DNA of 9,467 bases from Candidatus Equinaster intestinalis (lineage in GTDB: Bacteria > Bacillota_A > Clostridia > Oscillospirales > Acutalibacteraceae). Shown here piece by piece: positions 6,044-9,467 of this stretch. How positions within the stretch are numbered: the first letter of the stretch is position 1; the number at the start of each line of letters is the position of its first letter. Below the pieces are notes generated by a model. The model saw nothing but the letters and a program-made list of their open reading frames with translations, ran no database searches and was not told the origin of the DNA. A program made the translations under genes and the position numbers. The stretch covers positions 1-9,467 of the forward strand of contig JAGHTJ010000121.1 of assembly GCA_018065375.1 (NCBI GenBank), written 5' to 3'.

Positions 6044-9000
6044 TGGAAGAGATTTTTAAAGCTTTATCCCGAAATACCTCGTATAAATCTCTGAAAAAGG
6101 ACCTCGATAAGGGACAGCTGCCTATGGTGGCTACGGGACTTTCCCATATCCATAAGGCGGTTGTTGCGGCGGCGATAAGCAAGGATACCGCCCAAAAAAT
6201 CCTTATCATAACCCACGATGAGGCCGAAATGAGCGATATGTATGCCGACCTTTGCGCGCTCGGTATGCGGGCAGTTACCTATCCCGAGCGGGATTTCTGC
6301 TTTACCGATATGGTGGGTCGCTCACCGGAGTACGAGCATAAAAGAATAGACACCCTATCTAAAATTTTAGATGGGGATTTTGACCTGCTTATTTCGAGTG
6401 TCGGTGCGGCGGCACAGTATACAATACCGCCCGATGTTCTCAAAAGCAGTCTTTTCACATTGCAAAACGGCAAAGAATACGATATGGCTGATATTTCCGA
6501 TAGGCTTATAAATGCGGGATATTTAAGGCAACTGCAGGTTGAGGGTACGGGTCAGTTTGCGGTTCGCGGCGGTATACTCGATATTTTTCCGGTTCAGAGC
6601 GAAAATCCCGTGAGAATAGAGTTTTTCGGTGACGAAATCGACTCGATAAGCGAGTTCGATGTTATGACACAGCGCCGCACCGAATCGCTTGAGGAAATAA
6701 AAATTTGCCCTGCAAGCGAGATAATTTATAATGCCGATAAGCTGACATCAGTTCTTAAAAACACACTCGAAAAAGCAAATGCCAATGAAAAGGCGATGCA
6801 GAGAATAAGTCGGGATATTTCTTCACTTGAAAACGGAATATCCGTAAATGCCGACCGATATATTTCGGCAATTTACCCAAAGGCTTCGATTTTCGATTAT
6901 CTTGACGAAAACTGTATTGTTTTGGTCAGCGAGGGCAGTCTCGTGCGGCAGAATTTAAAGGATAGTCACCGTGGTATGCTAAACGAGGTAAAATCCCTTG
7001 TCGAGGAGGGCTATATTTACGGTAACCTTGCGGATTTCCGCTTTTCTCCTCAAGAGCTTTTTTCAAGGCTCGAAAGGGCGGTATTCCTCGAAAACTTTGC
7101 TACCGGCAAATATGAAGCAGAGCCGAAAAGCAATATTATATTCAATTTTAAAAGACTTCCTGCATGGCAGGGCGAAATTAAAGTTTTATTGGAGGACTTA
7201 AATGCATATAAGAATCAAAATGTACTTATTCTGGCGGGCGAGGAAAAGGCAGTTAAGGTGCTTACTGCAACACTTGCAGAGAAAAAGCTCGAAAGCCGTG
7301 CCGTGGTACGCTCTGGTGGATTATCGTCAGGATTTTTAATGCCGGATGAAAACCTTGCGGTTATTACTCACAGCTGTATTTTCAGCAAGAAAAAGACAGC
7401 TAAAAGGGGGAAAAACGAAAATTCCTTCTTCTCGCTCGAGGAGCTTAAAGAGGGCAATTATGTAGTTCACGCTTCCCACGGAATCGGTATTTTTTCGGGT
7501 ATTCATAAGATAACCTCGCAGGGAATTACAAAGGATTATATCAAGATAACCTACGCTAAAGGGGACGTTTTGTACGTCCCGGTAACACAGCTCGATTTGA
7601 TTTCAAAATATGTGGGAGCGAGCGAAAACGGAAACGTAAAGCTCAATAAACTGGGCTCACAGGATTGGTCAAAAACCCGCCGCAGGGTAAAAACGGCGGT
7701 AAAGAATATGGCAAAGGAGCTTATGGCGCTTTATGCGAAAAGAATGTCGGTAAAGGGCTATGCCTTTGAAAGCGACAGCGAGCTGCAAAAGGAATTCGAA
7801 GCAAAATTCGAGTTTGTTGAAACCGAGGACCAGATAAGAAGCATTAAGGAAATAAAAAGCGATATGGAGCGAGCGGTACCTATGGACCGCCTGCTTTGCG
7901 GCGATGTGGGCTTCGGTAAAACCGAGGTTGCGCTTCGCGCGGCGTTTAAATGTATCAGCGAGGGCAAACAGTGTGCACTTCTTGTGCCCACCACCATACT
8001 TGCCTGGCAGCACTATAACACCGCCCTAAACCGTTTCGGAGAAATGCCCCTTAATGTAAAGATGCTTTCCCGTTTTGTAACCCCTGCCGAGCAGAAAAAA
8101 ACACTTGCAGGTCTTAAAAACGGCAAGGTGGATATGGTTATCGGTACCCATCGTATTATTTCAAACGATGTTGAGTTTAAAAATCTGGGACTTGTAATAA
8201 TAGACGAAGAACAGCGCTTCGGGGTTGCGCAAAAGGAGAAGCTTAAGCAGAAGCACCCCGAGGTAGATGTACTTACCTTATCGGCAACACCGATACCGCG
8301 AACACTTAATATGGCGATGTCGGGCCTTCGCGATATGTCAAGCATTGAGGAGCCGCCGATTGACCGTCAGCCGGTGCAGTCCTATGTTTTGGAATACGAT
8401 GCGGGCGTGGTTTTCGATGCCATACGCCGTGAGCTTCGCCGGAGCGGTCAGGTTTATTATCTTCACAATAGGGTTGAAAGTATAACAACCTGCGCTTTGA
8501 AGATAAAAACGGCGATACCCGAGGCACGTGTGGAAATCGCTCACGGTCAGATGGGGGAGGATGAGCTCTCCCGCGTTTGGAAACGCCTTATAGAACACGA
8601 AATTGATATTCTCGTCTGCACAACCATAATCGAAACCGGTGTAGATGTTCCCAATGCCAACACCCTGATTATAGAAAATGCCGAGCGTATGGGGCTTTCT
8701 CAGCTCCATCAGTTGCGCGGCAGGGTGGGACGTTCCCCAAGACGTGCCTACGCCTATTTTTGCTTCAGACCCGATAAACAGCTCGATGAAATTGCTGAAA
8801 AACGGCTTGAAGCAATACGGGATTATACCGAGTTCGGTGCAGGATTTAAGATTGCAATGAGAGACCTCGAAATAAGGGGCGCCGGCAATATTCTGGGCGG
8901 CGAACAGCACGGAAATATGGAGGCGGTGGGCTATGATATGTATTTAAAACTGCTCAATTCCGCCATAAACGAGGAAAAGGGCGTGCAGACCTACGATGAT

Positions 9001-9423
9001 AAGGAATGCACCGTGGATTTAAGTATTTCGGCGCACATACCCGAAAGCTATATCGAGCTTTTACCGGCAAGACTCGGCATTTATAAAAAAATCGCCAAGG
9101 TGAGAACCGAGGAGGATAAAAGGGATATTATTGATGAGCTTATCGACCGTTTCGGAACACCGCCTAAAGCAGTTTTGGGGCTTATTGATATTGCCCTGCT
9201 TCGTAATCGTGCCGCACAGCTGGGCATAACCGAGATAACCGAGGCCAAAAACGGATTAAAGCTCTGCGTTAATGAATTGAGGGGCGAGCAGATAGAGATT
9301 TTGTCTGCCGGCTTCGGCAAACGCTTCAGCGTTCAGGGCAACGAAAAACCGTATTACCTCGTAAAAGCATTGCCGGGACAGAAAAAAGGCGAGCTTATTG
9401 CCGAAATATCGTCAGTATTGTAA
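6043..9423 (+). CDS. mfd: Transcription-repair coupling factor Mfd
   Basis: A DNA translocase that removes RNA polymerase stalled at lesions and recruits UvrA for nucleotide excision repair. The protein has 1126 residues and appears complete (family about 1130-1180). The N-terminal UvrB-like module spans about residues 1-330 and includes GTGQFAVRGGILDIFPV and RIEFFGDEIDSI. The RNA-polymerase-interacting domain (about 467-540) shows GNYVVHASHGIGIF and GDVLYVPVTQLDL. The SF2 translocase carries Walker A GDVGFGKT (620-627, Lys626), DEEQ (721-724), SATPIPRTL (747-755) and motif VI QLHQLRGRVGR (887-897), followed by a RecG-like segment (RDLEIRGAGNILGGEQHG). The C-terminal regulatory domain runs from about 980 to the end. 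As is normal for Mfd, the first Walker A position (GLSHIHKA, from residue 32) is degenerate. No Shine-Dalgarno sequence is well placed, and the ATG overlaps the pth stop (TAATG), which suggests reinitiation by ribosomes that finish pth. Confidence 0.97.
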   Translation: MEEIFKALSRNTSYKSLKKDLDKGQLPMVATGLSHIHKAVVAAAISKDTAQKILIITHDEAEMSDMYADLCALGMRAVTYPERDFCFTDMVGRSPEYEHKRIDTLSKILDGDFDLLISSVGAAAQYTIPPDVLKSSLFTLQNGKEYDMADISDRLINAGYLRQLQVEGTGQFAVRGGILDIFPVQSENPVRIEFFGDEIDSISEFDVMTQRRTESLEEIKICPASEIIYNADKLTSVLKNTLEKANANEKAMQRISRDISSLENGISVNADRYISAIYPKASIFDYLDENCIVLVSEGSLVRQNLKDSHRGMLNEVKSLVEEGYIYGNLADFRFSPQELFSRLERAVFLENFATGKYEAEPKSNIIFNFKRLPAWQGEIKVLLEDLNAYKNQNVLILAGEEKAVKVLTATLAEKKLESRAVVRSGGLSSGFLMPDENLAVITHSCIFSKKKTAKRGKNENSFFSLEELKEGNYVVHASHGIGIFSGIHKITSQGITKDYIKITYAKGDVLYVPVTQLDLISKYVGASENGNVKLNKLGSQDWSKTRRRVKTAVKNMAKELMALYAKRMSVKGYAFESDSELQKEFEAKFEFVETEDQIRSIKEIKSDMERAVPMDRLLCGDVGFGKTEVALRAAFKCISEGKQCALLVPTTILAWQHYNTALNRFGEMPLNVKMLSRFVTPAEQKKTLAGLKNGKVDMVIGTHRIISNDVEFKNLGLVIIDEEQRFGVAQKEKLKQKHPEVDVLTLSATPIPRTLNMAMSGLRDMSSIEEPPIDRQPVQSYVLEYDAGVVFDAIRRELRRSGQVYYLHNRVESITTCALKIKTAIPEARVEIAHGQMGEDELSRVWKRLIEHEIDILVCTTIIETGVDVPNANTLIIENAERMGLSQLHQLRGRVGRSPRRAYAYFCFRPDKQLDEIAEKRLEAIRDYTEFGAGFKIAMRDLEIRGAGNILGGEQHGNMEAVGYDMYLKLLNSAINEEKGVQTYDDKECTVDLSISAHIPESYIELLPARLGIYKKIAKVRTEEDKRDIIDELIDRFGTPPKAVLGLIDIALLRNRAAQLGITEITEAKNGLKLCVNELRGEQIEILSAGFGKRFSVQGNEKPYYLVKALPGQKKGELIAEISSVL

Positions 9424-9440
9424 ACTTTTTTAAAAAAATA

Positions 9441-9467
9441 TAGACTTTTTATGAGGTTTGTATATAC
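9441..9467 (+). promoter_or_regulatory. Possible promoter start for a downstream gene, cut by window end
   Basis: After the mfd stop the remaining 44 bases are AT-rich with no ORF. TAGACT (9441-9446) could be a -35 element, followed after 16 bp by TATAC at the window edge (9463-9467), five bases of a possible -10. T-run and A-run stretches at 9425-9438 do not form a GC-rich terminator stem. The truncation prevents a firm call. Confidence 0.25.

Noticed and set aside
8338..8910. A 190-codon minus-strand reading frame inside mfd
   Set aside because: It lies opposite the conserved helicase region of mfd, where plus-strand motifs are intact. It has no convincing motif of its own and is a shadow frame.
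9424..9440. Terminator after mfd from the T-run and A-run
   Set aside because: TTTTTT directly followed by AAAAAAA gives no loop or GC pairs, so it is not a credible intrinsic terminator. The true end of the transcript is probably outside the window.
1..9467. CRISPR array, insertion sequence, tRNA or other mobile or novel system
   Set aside because: No spaced direct repeats, transposase or recombinase motifs, terminal inverted repeats or tRNA-like cloverleaf were seen. Almost all of the sequence is accounted for by recognised genes.

Overview
The window reads as a compact, entirely plus-strand stretch of a Gram-positive chromosome, most likely a gut- or rumen-type member of the Clostridia (Bacillota). 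This rests on strong GGAGG-type ribosome binding sites, U-tailed intrinsic terminators, the pth-mfd gene pair typical of Bacillota, and a lipoprotein-type sugar-binding protein with two permeases and no ATPase gene. Taxonomy is inferred from these traits only; no 16S rRNA or other marker is present.

Layout. Positions 2-289 hold the last 95 codons of rplJ (ribosomal protein L10). rplL (L7/L12) follows at 336-713 and ends at a clear intrinsic terminator (734-766). Next is a carbohydrate ABC-uptake operon: a lipoprotein binding protein (857-2125), a hairpin with a T-run (2134-2162), two inner-membrane permeases overlapping by 4 nt (2176-3072 and 3069-3914), and malQ, 4-alpha-glucanotransferase (3918-5384). 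The malQ stop codon lies inside the loop of the operon's terminator (5372-5399). A candidate promoter (5402-5430) then opens a pair: pth, peptidyl-tRNA hydrolase (5447-6043), and full-length mfd, transcription-repair coupling factor (6043-9423), joined through a TAATG stop/start overlap. The last 44 bases are AT-rich and may hold the start of another promoter.

How the genes work together. L10 and L7/L12 build the ribosomal stalk. The transporter genes and malQ form a plausible maltodextrin pathway: the binding protein captures malto-oligosaccharides, the permeases import them, and MalQ rearranges them in the cytoplasm, releasing glucose and longer dextrins. The missing ATPase is probably a shared MsmX/MalK-type subunit encoded elsewhere. 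pth and mfd are housekeeping genes for peptidyl-tRNA recycling and for removing RNA polymerase stalled at DNA lesions.

I found no mobile element, CRISPR array, tRNA, rRNA or toxin-like gene, and nothing that supports a new biological system. No gene-free stretch exceeds about 145 bases. The points worth a second look are small-scale: hairpins at gene ends, start-site choices, and the absence of rpoB directly after rplL.
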